Assembly: GCA_009763385.1 (NCBI GenBank)
Contig: VDCT01000286.1
Location: 992,001-1,056,000 of the forward strand
Direction: 5' to 3'
Source of the DNA: Coix lacryma-jobi var. lacryma-jobi
Taxonomy: Eukaryota; Streptophyta; Magnoliopsida; Poales; Poaceae
DNA length: 64,000 nucleotides
The notes beneath the pieces are model-generated. The model made no database searches. It was not told where the DNA came from and saw only the letters and a list, made by a program, of their open reading frames with translations. The position numbers were made by a program, and so were the translations under genes. Position 1 is the stretch's first letter. Every line of letters begins with the position of its first letter. Shown here piece after piece: positions 31,005-42,500 of the stretch.

Positions 31005-31870
31005 CTGGTGGATCCCGGACCTTGGGGTTCCATTCCACGCAATAGCTGTCGAGTTCTTTATTAACGACAGCGACACAGGAGTGTCAGGACACTCCTATCC
31101 CATGCATAAATTCCAACTTTTATTCTGTCGCTACCATCGTTCCATTATTCTAATTTCTAAGGGTCGAGAGGGTTTCTGACTTTCTGTGTTAACACTAGTA
31201 TTTTATAACAACAATATTTTTGTTTTTTTCCAACATATTCTATATTACCAAATTTATACAAAAGAATAGTAGTAGTATTTATATTTTCAAACAATTATTC
31301 ATAAACATATAGTTTCATACTGTATCTATTTGTATCATAAATATTAATAATTTTTATATTACCGGTTAAAACTTAAGATAATTAAGTTTTTCCATGACAA
31401 AGGAAGTGTATATACTCCCTCGGTCCCATAAAAAGTATCATTCTTATTTTCTAAGAAATCAAATATTTTAAATTGAACCGAATATATATATATATATAAT
31501 TTAGCTTATTAGACAGTTTATAAGTTGTGCCGAAAAGAACCGAAGTTGGGTGTGCGCGCGTGTGGTGTGGCCGAAGCAGTAGCAACAAAGCTCCCCGCAA
31601 ATGCAGTAGCTTCCGTCACCGCTCCCCACTACCAAATCTGTTGCATTGCCGGCACCACGGAATCTGCGTGACCGTCCTCGCGTGCGCACGGACGGCGCCG
31701 GGGGCCCCGCGCCGCATCCACGCCGTCCGGCTCCGGCGAGGCCGCCTCCCGTCCCCCGCCGCTGACTGCTGGTACTGGTAAGCCTCTTCCGCGGAAGACC
31801 ACAACACGGCTGGATTCCTCGTCTCCGCCTTGGGATAGGAATAGGATGCGATTCGTCGCCTTTTATTTTT
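31005..31870 (+). promoter_or_regulatory. Probable MHX promoter and non-coding first exon
   Basis: GC-rich exon-like sequence at about 31560-31777 ends with GGTACTG followed by the donor-like GTAAGCC at 31778. A Stowaway-type fragment (CTCCCTCGGTCCCATAAAAA) and an (AT)n run lie at about 31416-31500 inside the block. I infer that transcription starts in this region and that a leader intron runs to an acceptor before the CDS. This is the downstream partner of the duplicate at 29069. No transcript evidence is available to me. Confidence 0.4.
31416..31500 (+). mobile_element. Stowaway-like MITE end plus (AT)n
   Basis: CTCCCTCGGTCCCATAAAAA followed by GTATCATTCTTATTTTCTAA is a Stowaway terminus. 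The matching end is not found to the right, where an (AT)n run begins at about 31484. Confidence 0.55.
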
Positions 31871-32337
31871 CTTTTGTCTCGCCAAGAAGTTGGGAATGAT
31901 CTGTCGTCTACAGTAAAAATGCATTTTTTTTTTTTGTTACTATCGATTGGCTTCGTCAATATGCAGTCTTCGTGCCTCAATCAGGATCCCCTTCTGAGTT
32001 CTGACCCTCTCGCTCTCTCTCTCCAATCTGCAGTCTCAGAGCGGCGCATTGGATTGGATAGAGAGGAGCAGAGCAACGGGCGGCCGGGGCCTCGCCGTCG
32101 GCGGAGGAGGAGGAGGCTGCGGTGGTTCGTGGGGATCTGACTCCGGCAACGGATTGGACTAGACCACTGTCCACTTGTGCGTTCTTGTCCCTTCTTCCTG
32201 TCTCGCTGACTCGGTCCCATGGACCCAGCGGAATCTGCGCCTCTGCTGCAGTAGCAAATTTTTTCTTCCGAAAATTCTGCATGATGGATTAATTACTGTG
32301 TGTCATCCGTATTGCGTGCGACAGGAACCAGCTAGAA
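31778..32337 (+). other. Candidate 5'-UTR intron(s) and leader of MHX
   Basis: Between the donor-like site at 31778 and the start codon are acceptor-like sites at about 32033 (CTCCAATCTGCAG) and about 32324 (TATTGCGTGCGACAG). Leader introns are established for Arabidopsis MHX. Which acceptor is used decides whether the upstream ORF at 32219 lies in the mature leader. Confidence 0.35.
32219..32254 (+). CDS. Candidate upstream ORF of MHX, 11 codons
   Basis: ATG at 32219, stop TAG at 32252-32254, peptide MDPAESAPLLQ, 147 bp upstream of the main ATG. The Arabidopsis MHX leader is known to carry a translation-inhibiting uORF of similar size, so conservation of the arrangement is plausible. A second minimal uORF (ATGATGGATTAA) lies at about 32281. 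Neither is proven to be in the mature mRNA. Confidence 0.35.
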   Translation: MDPAESAPLLQ

Positions 32338-32365
32338 TTCTTCGCTCAACTCCTCGTCTCATCTG

Positions 32366-35308
32366 ATGTCCAACATCGCGATGGTCCGTGCCGCTGCTCC
32401 TCCATCGTCGTCGTGTGTTAGTGACACCTACCTGCTGTTCCATGGCGAGACCCTGCTTTCCAACGGCGTCCGCGCCACCCTCTACGCCGTCGCGCTCGCG
32501 TACTGCTTCCTCGGGCTGTCCGCGATCACCGCCCGGTTCTTCAAATCCATGGAGCAGATCATGCGGCACTCCCGGGAGGTGGTGGTCGGCGTCAACCCGC
32601 ACACCAAGGCGCCTGTCGTGAGGCACGACAAGGTGTGGAACTACACCGTCGCCGACATTGCTCTGCTTGCCTTCGGCACCAGTTTCCCACAGATCTCCCT
32701 GGCCACCATCGACGCCATCCGTAATCTGGGTCAACTGACAGCAGGAGGTAGGTACTACATACAGTGATTAAATAATTGACAGCAGGAATAGTCAAGCGTA
32801 GCGTGATAGGCGACTTGGTATTTGTGATTTTGCAGGTCTAGGTCCAGGCACGCTTGTCGGTTCTGCGGCGTTTGATCTGTTTCCAATCCATGCTGTCTGT
32901 GTGGTTATGCCAAGGGCGGGGTCTAAGAAAAAGATATCTGACTTGGGTGTTTGGTTAGTTGAGCTCTTCTGGTCTTTCTGGGCATATATTTGGCTCTATG
33001 TTATCTTAGAGGTAAGTCGTAATACACAGCTTGGTTACAATTATAGAAGTTCTGGACATTGTCATCTCTTCAGAACACGTATTTGACTTGACCGCTAATT
33101 TGTTTTATAAATCCTAGTAACATTGTAATAATATTACAAAAGTAGTTATGACGAATTTAGACATCATTTTTGTTTGTCTGATTAAAACATTCAGAGATAT
33201 GAGATGTCATCGATCAGCCAAAGTTCAAAGAATTTTAATCGTATATATACATAATAATTCTGCTATGCAAATGCAAATATGTTTGGTGGTACAAATGAAT
33301 ACTTCGCATTGCACGCAGGTGTGGACGCCTAAAGTGATCACCCTCTGGGAGGCATTGCTGACAGTCTTGCAGTATGGGCTTCTTCTGCTTCATGCATATG
33401 CACAGGATAAACGGTGGCCATTTGTATCGATCCCATTGTACGATCCTAATTCCTGAATACCTTTTCTTTTGCAAGCTTATCTCATGGTCATGTGCTCATG
33501 TATAGTTTAAGGTGTGTGTGCACTAGCTTATGTTTTTAGTTCAATCTGCTGCAATCAGTGTGAGAGGTGAGAGGCCTGAAGATTGGGTTCCCCCAGAAGA
33601 TGTTTCTGTTGATTACGACAGCTGTGATGACATTAATGAGACACTCCCTATAAGCGCTAACCGGAATGATGACATTGTAGATGTATTCTCTGCACATTCC
33701 TACCACAATGCAGGTATGAGTGTTCCAGTTTCTCGAATATCTTTCCTTAACGATAATAGAATGATGTGCATCACTGAATGCAGCCCAGTGCAGTGGATTG
33801 ATTAATTACTTATTTTCACATTATGTTAAGTTAATCATTGAATGCTGTGGTGGTGGTGGGGTTCGTAAATTTGAGTTATCTATATATTTGTTGTATTTAT
33901 TTTTTTGATGTAAGCTTTGGACACTTTTACTGTAGAGTACAGTCAAGTTCCAGAAAAGGATATGGAAGGATCATCAACAATGGATCAAGTTGTAAAGAAC
34001 ACACAACAGGATATGTCCTGGATTTCTATTTGGTGGCAACAATTTGTTGATGCTTCAATGGTAATTTGGCTCATTGTTGGTCTCTTTATGTGTATTGAAT
34101 ATAGTTAGTCATCTATTTTTTTTCATTTGGCTAGGAGCCTAGGACAATATTTAAAGTTTAGAAAATTCATTTCATTTATGGACAAATGTGGCTAAACTTT
34201 TTAATATGCTGGACACCTTAACTACCGTGGTACATGGATTGGGAAATATATGTGTTCTTGTCTTTTACTTTACCAAATGAGGAAATTTTTTCTAGGTGTT
34301 GTTGGGAATTTTTTTTTCTCAAACACAGTTAGGTTGAAATAGTTTCATCCACCCCCTTTTTCCATCTAACCAGGAGAAAATTTTGTAACATTAGCACTAG
34401 TCATTTCGTCAGCCTTAAAACTGAGCCAATGTTGAGGACTTTTTGTTTTGGGCATAGAAATTAATTTTTATCAATATATGCAGTTGGAGAGCTCTGAGTC
34501 AAGGAAGATGGATTCTGTCTGCCTGAGGTTCAGCAGAATATTTTGGAACTTGGTCATTGTGCCTTGGAAATTCTTGTTTGCTTTTGTGCCCCCATACCAC
34601 ATTGCACATGGCTGGATTGCTTTTATATGCTCACTGATCTTCATAAGTGGTATTGCTTATGGTGTTACTAAGCTTACAGATCAGATAAGCTGCGTCACAG
34701 GTTAGAACATACACCCAAGCACAAGTTTAATGTTCAATATGCTCACCAATATGTTACCTGCATGTATGATGACATGAAAATCTTCTGTTTTGAGCAGGAG
34801 TAAGTCCATATGTAATTGCATTCACAGCACTGGCCGCTGGAACCTCATGGCCAGATCTGGTTGCTAGCAAGATAGCTGCTGAGCGCCAAGTCACCGCAGA
34901 CTCTGCAATAGCCAACATAACTTGCAGGTTCGTTTCTGGCATTTCGTTTGACACCGTTTCTATTTCCTCAATCTGGTGTTAAATAAACTGACAAAATTAC
35001 CTTGTTGCAGTAACTCGGTGAACATATATATTGGCATTGGTGTTCCATGGTTGATTGACACAGTGTACAACTTCTTCGTTTACCAGGAACCATTGTATAT
35101 AGATAATGCTTCTGGTCTCAGCTTCTCCCTTCTAGTCTTCTTTGCGACATCTTTTGGATGTATAACGGTTTTGGTTCTGCGTCGCATTATACTTGGTGCT
35201 GAGCTTGGCTGCCCTAGGCTATGGGCTTGGGTTACATCAGTCTACTTCATGATCCTTTGGGTTGTTTTTGTTGTATTTTCCTCTTTAAGAGTTTCAGGAG
35301 TAATATAG
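32366..35308 (+). CDS. MHX: MHX-type vacuolar Mg2+(Zn2+)/H+ exchanger, 8 exons, 540 aa
   Basis: Exons are 32366-32747, 32836-33011, 33319-33437, 33559-33713, 33915-34060, 34484-34700, 34798-34927 and 35011-35308. All introns are GT-AG and all phases join, giving 1623 bases. The protein is a CaCA-superfamily exchanger. The first alpha repeat has GTSFPQ at 104-109 and GSAAFDLF at 136-143. The second has GTSWPD at 413-418 and NITCSNSVNIYIG from 438. About nine to eleven hydrophobic segments flank a hydrophilic cytosolic loop (about 227-330, exons 4-5). Length and sequence match plant MHX (Arabidopsis 539 aa), which exchanges vacuolar protons for Mg2+ and Zn2+ at the tonoplast. An in-frame ATG at codon 6 is an alternative start. 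The exon 5 acceptor could instead be 33936, also in frame and 7 residues shorter. No disabling change is seen. Confidence 0.95.
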
Positions 35309-35875
35309 AGTGGAAAACAAAGCTAGTGGGGTTTCAATTTTCTGGTTTTTAGTTGTTATTACTAAATTACTATTGGTTTTCATATCCACAAAGAAAACGC
35401 CTATTGTGGTGAAAATTACGGTCCTTGAATTAGGGATTGTAGATACGAGTGCTTTTTCTGTATCATGGTTATTGAAGTCAACAATATATTGTCGTATAGT
35501 TTTGAAACAAATATTGTACAGCATAGTGGTAGACTGGCAGTCTCAGATTGAAGGAAAAACAGTTGTATCGCTCTTAAATGTTGATTTAAATTCAGTGTTA
35601 CTTGTATAATCAATCATACAACATGTAAGGGCTTATGTGTAAGTTTTGTTGGCATTTTACTAGTACTATTTTTTATGGATTATGAACAATACATAGGCCG
35701 CCTCTCACATTCATATGTTTTGCTTGTGACTGTCAAAGGATATAGGATCCTTAATCCTTGTATTAGATAAAAAAATAAGAAAATATTGGAATACAAGTTT
35801 TCATACTTGAAGTTCTAACTCTTTAATTCAAATGATCCTTTTAAACTATGAACATGAGTGTCGTTTCTCGGTGCA
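35309..35875 (+). other. MHX 3' UTR and downstream region
   Basis: AT-rich sequence with no coding signal. The 3' UTR must end in here, but no clear polyadenylation signal stands out among many AAT-rich hexamers. Confidence 0.5.
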
Positions 35876-36075
35876 GAAAGCTGATAGCTATTACATGCCG
35901 AAAGCCTGAAGTAATAGCACATCATCCCAAATTTTAAGACATTTCAACTTTTTGGGAGAATCAAAATATCGGTGAAGAAAACTGATAGCTATTACATGCT
36001 GAAAGCCTAAAGTAATAGTGCATCATCCATATTTTAAGACATTTCAACTTTCTTGGAGAATCAAAATATTTTAAG
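35876..36075. repeat. Tandem duplication, 101-bp unit, two copies
   Basis: GAAAGCTGATAGCTATTACA at 35876 and GAAAACTGATAGCTATTACA at 35977 start two units that stay aligned through ATTTTAAGACATTTCAACTTT and GGAGAATCAAAATAT. Roughly ten differences by eye. Confidence 0.85.
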
Positions 36076-36730
36076 TTTGACCAAATTTATATAATAAAAT
36101 AGTACAGTAACATTTATGATACCAAATAAATATGATTAGATTCTTCATTAATTATATATATAGTATACCTATTTGATGTCATGAGTCTTTGTAATTTTAT
36201 CTATAGTTTTAGTCAAATTTGAGATGCTCCAAACCATGCCGACAGCAGGTCGCTGCCCGGAACATGGACAGGACGCCACGGCTCAGATCCCTAGGACCGT
36301 TTAACACCGTTGTGAAAAAATTCTTCTGATGGTTCACCGGCGTTAGGGAAATTAGCACCGGTAGAAAAATACATTCCAGATAGCTAAAAATCATTAGGGA
36401 AAACAACACAGACATGGAATTTTTTTGTCGAATTGACGACCAATAGGGTAATTGTCCTTATATCTTGTCGGTTCTAAATTGACAAGGAAACCATTTTCAC
36501 TGTTAGTAGTCTATGATATTTTTGTCGGTTGTAACTGACAGATGAAGGTCTTTATTCCTGATGGTTTCTAATTGCCCTGTCGGTTCAGCAAAGTCAAGGA
36601 AAGCAAAATAAATTCCCCTGATTGGCACCCTCTGAGAAATTGGATTTATATTTTTGTGACCGTATTTTCAATTTCCCTCACTATATTTGCATCGTCAAAG
36701 ATTTTTTTGCTTTTCCAGTAGTGATTGTCG
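36076..36730. mobile_element. AT-rich MITE-like stretch and a CACTA terminus
   Basis: 36080-36225 contains AAGTTTGACCAAATTTATA and TTTAGTCAAATTTGAGATG, the interior of a Stowaway-type element. At 36711-36723 TTTTCCAGTAGTG is the complement of the CACTA terminus CACTACTGGAAAA. The region 36300-36700 before it has repeated GTCGGTT-containing phrases that could be subterminal repeats. The other CACTA end is not identified. Confidence 0.5.
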
Positions 36731-37729
36731 GCACAACTCCTAGATTTGGGGATTTGGCTTTGTTCACTTGATCTACTCTGCTGACTTTAATCCAAAGAAA
36801 TAAGTCATGTAACACTGTTTTTCTCTCATAGAAAATCAGCCGTACAAATAATCATAATCCGCTTGTTAACCATATTCTTTCATTTTTTCTTATTATCTAC
36901 AACAGTCTTACCCAATAGATATTTTGGAGGAGTCATGATGGATTGATTTGCCGAATCATGAGTTGCAACATCAACAAAGCTAAAGTAGTTACTTGCAAAG
37001 TTGTTTACAGTGCCCTTTTCTTTTTAACTTGTACCTACGTTAAAAAGAACAAACATAGGAGTGATAACAAAATCATATAAGCACGGACAACTATATAGAA
37101 TGCATCTATTTTTAGCAAGAGTGTATTCACGGTCATTTTTTTGAGCCACCTCTGTAACATACGAAGTAGTTCTTATTGCTTGCAATCAGTGTAGTTTGTT
37201 CATATCCAATGTCCCATGGAATTTTCATAGTGTACATATATATATTGCGCAAGCAATCTTTACAAACCAGGTGCAGCGAAAAAGGGTATTTAACCATTCC
37301 CATGAGTGAAGCACGTGAAATATAATGCATTTCATTCAGCTTGCAAGAATGGGACACATGATTAACCTGTCATCCAAAATAACTGATGATTTGTTACTAA
37401 CGACTCTTTGCTGCAAGTATAAATGAAATGTTTCCTTCATGTTGTACAATGACATTCACATGAATAATGTCAGAGCAGCTCGTACACGTGAGCCCGTACA
37501 TGCATGCTGCCGCTGCCTTGCTTGGTGCTGGATGCGTCCTTTATTCAGTATGGCTTGGCGAGCGCGCTGCCGCTGCCGGTTGAGCATGAGGGCATGCAAA
37601 GATGCAAATGTGCCGCCGCATTGATACAAATGTCCCATTTGTCATACTTGCATATGGGCTTTATTAGGTTAGATTGAGTGGTGTGGGCAGGTTCCCCTAG
37701 CAATTTATCATGAGCTAGCACCTTTGGCA
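36731..37729. other. Intergenic, nothing recognised
   Basis: Mixed AT-rich sequence with one GC-richer patch at about 37500-37620. Short open frames there show no family resemblance. Confidence 0.5.
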
Positions 37730-38332
37730 TACTAGGTGAACAGTTAAAATAAAGCTTCAGGATGCTGCTAGTTGCTAGGCGACACAACAACATTCCACCG
37801 GACCAGGCATACGAACCTCAAGTGCATATCAACACACACACTCCACATGTTTCGCGTGTGTTTGTGTAAGGAACACAATCACAAACAGGTGAAAAACATA
37901 AAGAACAATATATATATAGATGGCCAACTGCACATCCATCTATTTCTCACCGTTTGAAATGTACCTTTAAGTAGAAACAACCCAACAATTAACTCCACAA
38001 CAACATTTTTCTACTTCTTCCAACATTCTTATAAATATGAGACACAGACAACTATTAACTCTCGCAAAAAGGGTATGGATCACCTGAATGGTGAAATGCA
38101 TCTTGAGAGCTAGGAGAATGACAATTCCTCTTGGCTCCAATAACTTCATCAGGGTACTACTTCACTAAGCACTCATCAATTTCTTTCATTAGGATATCTT
38201 CAGAAAATTGGGTTAAATCTTTCATTTATACCAAGGGGCAACATAAGTTTTTGGATTTCGGTGACAAAACTCTATTTCACCCAACCTCGTCCTTTACTTC
38301 TTGTCATCAGGTCAATACTGTTGGGGTTATGT
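37730..38332 (-). repeat. Duplicated 3' flank of the ATXR5/6-like gene (copy C)
   Basis: Collinear with 45268-45849, the sequence downstream of the complete gene. Shared phrases include GCTAGTTGCTAGGC, AAGGAACACAATCACAA, GCCAACTGCACATCCATC and TGTACCAAGGG or its variant. This shows that the duplicated unit included sequence 3' of the stop codon. Confidence 0.85.
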
Positions 38333-39480
38333 TAGAGGAAATGGTGGGGGGATACACATGCTTGTACCCATTGTAATCATAGTATTGGTTCCATACACAA
38401 GGTATATCACATGGCAGCCACCAACAAGACATGACTCTCCCCATCGATGTCATACCACACATACTTGACATTCTGCTTCTTCCATCCATGCAACAATTTC
38501 AATGTAAGAATACACACATCCTTTCTTTGAGGTGACAACATAGTATAGCATTTGCAAACTGATCTTATGGATCCAAAACAAACAACTGACAATGTGTCGT
38601 TGTTGATGCCACTGATAAAGCAAGAAATGTTCCCCCACTTGTCAGGTCAAATGATCAGCCTCTGGGAAGGATCAGCTGGGCAAGACCATCATAATACAGT
38701 CACAATAATGGTTTGCTCGGTTCTCTAAATAATCAATATCTCCAACATATTCAGTGAGGAAGGTCATATCCTTGATATCAACATAAGCCTGTGCAGTGAA
38801 TCTGGAAAATATATGCATAAGTGCCATTTTTTGTACTAAAAATGTAAAGTAAAAAGTGTTTATACGCTATAGAGTCCACTATTTTGCTCTCACAATTTAT
38901 ATGTATAATGTGTGACACCGGAAGACTGTGGGCAGCATTGCACACACAAGTACAGTGGCAAGCGCATGAAATAGCAAAGTTGGGAAGCAACACCGCAAAC
39001 TCTGAATTAAATAGACAAATTCAGAATAAGTAAATAACTGACTATAGTGAGTTCAAGACAGTACCCTTCATTGAAATCAAGGACTATGAGAAGTGGAGGG
39101 CATTCGCTTCTTTGTTGCATGGTTCTGTGTAGCTCTATACTTTCATTATCCTCCTTGGGCAGAACCTTGAAAGTGAAGAAGAGCAAAAATAGAACAACAG
39201 AACATCAGATGGTTATAACATAATTTTAGGCGAAAAGATTTGCTAACTTGCATACTGTCTACCTCCAATCTTGTAACATTGGAAGACCTAGGAGACATAT
39301 TAGGCATGTAAGTTAGTTTACTACTGAACCCATGTCATGGAAGATGTCAAAGCAGTGTCCAGAGACACAATTTGTTTGTCTTCTAGCTCCATCTTCGGAT
39401 GGAACAAATGGCAATATCCTCCTCATCTACTTGTGCAAAACAAGAGAATAATTCTTCGCTTTATAGCTCCAATAAAAAGA
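38333..39480 (-). pseudogene. ATXR5/6-like SET-domain pseudogene, copy C
   Basis: Equivalents of exons 3-6 lie at about 39248-39480, 39065-39165 (101 bp, same as exon 4 of the intact gene), 38591-38801 and about 38333-38488. It reads VLPKEDNESIEL, KDMTFLTEYVGDIDYLEN, QNVKYVWYDIDGESHVLLVA and YYDYNGYKH. The exon 3 equivalent is frameshifted. The exon 5 equivalent has a deletion with stops after the tract corresponding to MTLL, and the exon 6 equivalent has a frameshift after HVLLVA. Exons 1-2 (PHD, PIP box) are absent. It keeps Tyr at the LY-Y-DY position where the other two copies have Cys. Confidence 0.88.
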
Positions 39481-39547
39481 TGAAGTAGATTACTTGATTT
39501 AGTACCATAACAAGTGTATCTCTTTCTGTACTCAATCTATATATACA

Positions 39548-42500
39548 TTTGCATGCTTGTACCCACTATGATCACAATATAGCTTTTTACCACATGCTAT
39601 ATCACGACATGCCACCAACAATACATGGCTCTCCTCATTGATGTCATATCGCACACACTTGACATTCTCCTTTCCATCCCTGTAATAGTTTCATAATTTC
39701 CATGTTGGAATACACACATATTTTCTTTGAGGTGACAACACAGTACAACAGTTGCACCCACACTTACAACAAACAACTTACAATGTGTGATTGTTGATGC
39801 CACTTATAAAGCGAGAAATTGTCACACCCCAAAAATTCTGATTTTGGGTTGTGAGTAGAAAATACTAAATAAAATAAATAATTTTAATATTTGTATAAAA
39901 TTGATCAAGTTTAGCTGGAGCTTGTGCCACTTTAGTTGTAGTAAATCAAGAGTTTTTAAAATTTTGCTAAACTAATTTGATGGGTTATGTTTGATGTGAT
40001 GGTTGGTTGTTGTTTTACCTTCTGTTGTGAGTCGGTAGAGTTTCAAAACACGTTTGCTAGGCTGTCTATCTATATATCTGGTTCGTTTCTGTCTTTTTCC
40101 AAAATAAATTTATCGTTCCGAGCTCCATTCTCCTGTTGGACTTTTTCAAAATCCTTTTTCTTGTGTCTCAAATCACTTCTTTGAGTTCATCATCTATCAA
40201 CATATCGCTACAAACTTATTGGAAATTTTTCTGGCTTTTTCCGGAACATTTTCTAGATTTTCTGTGAGCAAATTCTAATTTTTAGATGCTCCAAAATATC
40301 TTTTCATGAGTTCACCATATTCCAAAATATCTCTGAGAATTTTTCCAAAATTTTCGGAGCCGTCGGAGTATTTTTCATGGCTTAAATATAAATTCTAGAT
40401 TTTTTTTGGAATTATTTTAATCCTGAAATTAATAACTCCGAAAATAATAAAATGCAACCCTATTCCAACTCGACCCAAACCCTGTAAATATATATCTCGA
40501 TCTCCTCGACATGCTGATCTTCGAATCTCCGGCCAAACTTTGATCTATTCCTTGTTTCAATTTCTTTTCCTCTCTGGTCGCTCGTCCCTCCCTTTTCTCT
40601 ACGCAGTTCATACGCAGGTTGTTCACGTATCGATCTGCTTAGCTTCCGGAGTCTTGCACCAAGCAAAGTCCGCCCAACGCCATCTATGTATATTCTGGTG
40701 TTGCTGATCCAGTGCCGGGGAGATGAAGCGAAGATGACGACGCTGCAAGCTGTGTGCATGGAAAGTTCAGATCGTCCCTTACCTAGAGTCACCGTTGGCC
40801 TCCCAGGCTACTGCCCTCGCCCCTCCCTTTCATGCGATCGGTGGAGCACGTTCAGTGCAGATGGAGAAGAAACCAAAGGAATATCATCTTAATTCTAGTT
40901 TTACCCCTCAACGACTTTAGCTACTGTATATTCATCTTAACTCCGTGGTTCGTTCTAGTTACGTTAATTTCTTGTCGCCGCGCTTTATGCAGTGGTGCTG
41001 ACGCTTTTTAGGTCACATAATTTTTTTTTCATATACAGCTAAATATTAATTTAATTCATATACATATAATTAGTTTTATAATTAAAAATCAATATAGGTT
41101 CTATATTTTGATATTTTATACATAAATATTAATATGACTAATAACAATATTCATGCCTTTTTAATTATGATCTGCTTAGTTCGTCGATTACTTTCTTGCA
41201 TGTTCAATGTTTATAAATTATAAATGTTTAAATAGTTTAAATAATAATATAGAATTGTTTATAAATAAAATATGATTAGTCTAAACCGAGTTAGAACTAA
41301 AATGTGTTTTTGTCTAATCTGAATTAATATCTTGTTATGATCTTATTTAATTAGATAAAGCAAGCTGATAGTTCTTACTTTTATAATATAAAACTCCGGT
41401 AGACGCGTCTTTCAGCAACAGCTCTGTTTTAATCGTTTCATGCGATCCCGCAAACATAGCAACGAGCTCTTGTTTAGTGCGTTGTTTTCTCTTGTATGAT
41501 GTGTTGTTCTTAGTCTCTATTTGTTTGCTTGTATGTCTGTCTTTGTGTGGTGCTTGCTGCGAGTAGACGACGATCGCTTGTGGACCCTGAAGATCAGAAG
41601 ATGACGACCAAAAGCTGATGATGTGAGAATTAAGCAAGTGTAACAGGCAAGTATAGCATGGGATCCTCCTTGTTTCCTATTCACATTAAATTCATTAAAT
41701 TCATTATGCATGTGTCTACCTTGATAACCATAGGAACATCCTAGTCTTGTTGACTTATACCTTGTCACCTTGGGTTATGCATTGGGTACATGATTGCTAG
41801 TGCTCAAACGGATGACTATGATCATGTAACTTGATTAATGGTATATGCAACGAACAACTAAAAGATACTTTTTAAGAAATATAACTATCTGTAAGTGGAT
41901 TCCCCCAGGAGTTACAGTGCAACCGTGAGGGCTATATGGCTCTGGCTTTAGCTCAGTATGATGATCTTTTCTAGCTTGTCAGTGGTTACCCGGATGGGCG
42001 CAAAAGGGGCTTGCCACGTTGGGTATAGGACGGCCTCTGTTCCTATGAGTATAGCCGCGAAGGATTTGTGCCATCTGAAAGGGGTGTTCCTATATCTGCC
42101 TACCAATTGGAATCCTAGCGGCCCTAACTTGTTAGACGGACTTTTGAAAGGCTTCATAGTGAACCCTGCCGACCTTCCTCGGAAGTGGGTCAAGAGGCTG
42201 ATCACCTCGGGCGAAAGGGTAAATCACGACTTGCAGGTAAAGATGTACAACCTCTGCAGAGTGTCTTTAAACTGATATATCAGCCGTGCTCTCGGTCAAG
42301 AGCGGCCTGGGCTCCTTATGGAATAATAATTTATGAAATTGATTGTTAATTATTTATGTTCTTGCTATACGTTATTCATGTTCACTTGATCATATGTTTA
42401 TTTGGGCTATTGCATAATTTTGTTGCTACTCAACTGCTTATTAATATGATATAATAAAAAGCTGACCGCAGTTAAACCTGTGTCGACCTTTTGAGCCTCA

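Noticed and set aside
31501..31980. 159-codon minus-strand frame upstream of MHX
   Set aside because: GC-rich leader region; no motif. The resemblance to a frame at 29144-29452 is explained by the DNA duplication, although an antisense coding origin cannot be fully excluded.
33530..33558. MHX exon 4 starting at the TTTTTAG acceptor near 33540
   Set aside because: Joined to exon 3 it gives a stop within ten codons; the acceptor at 33558 keeps the frame and the family-like RGERPEDWVP segment.
37439..37640. Small GC-richer frames between the two genes
   Set aside because: Under 62 codons, no motif, overlapping on both strands, no splice context.
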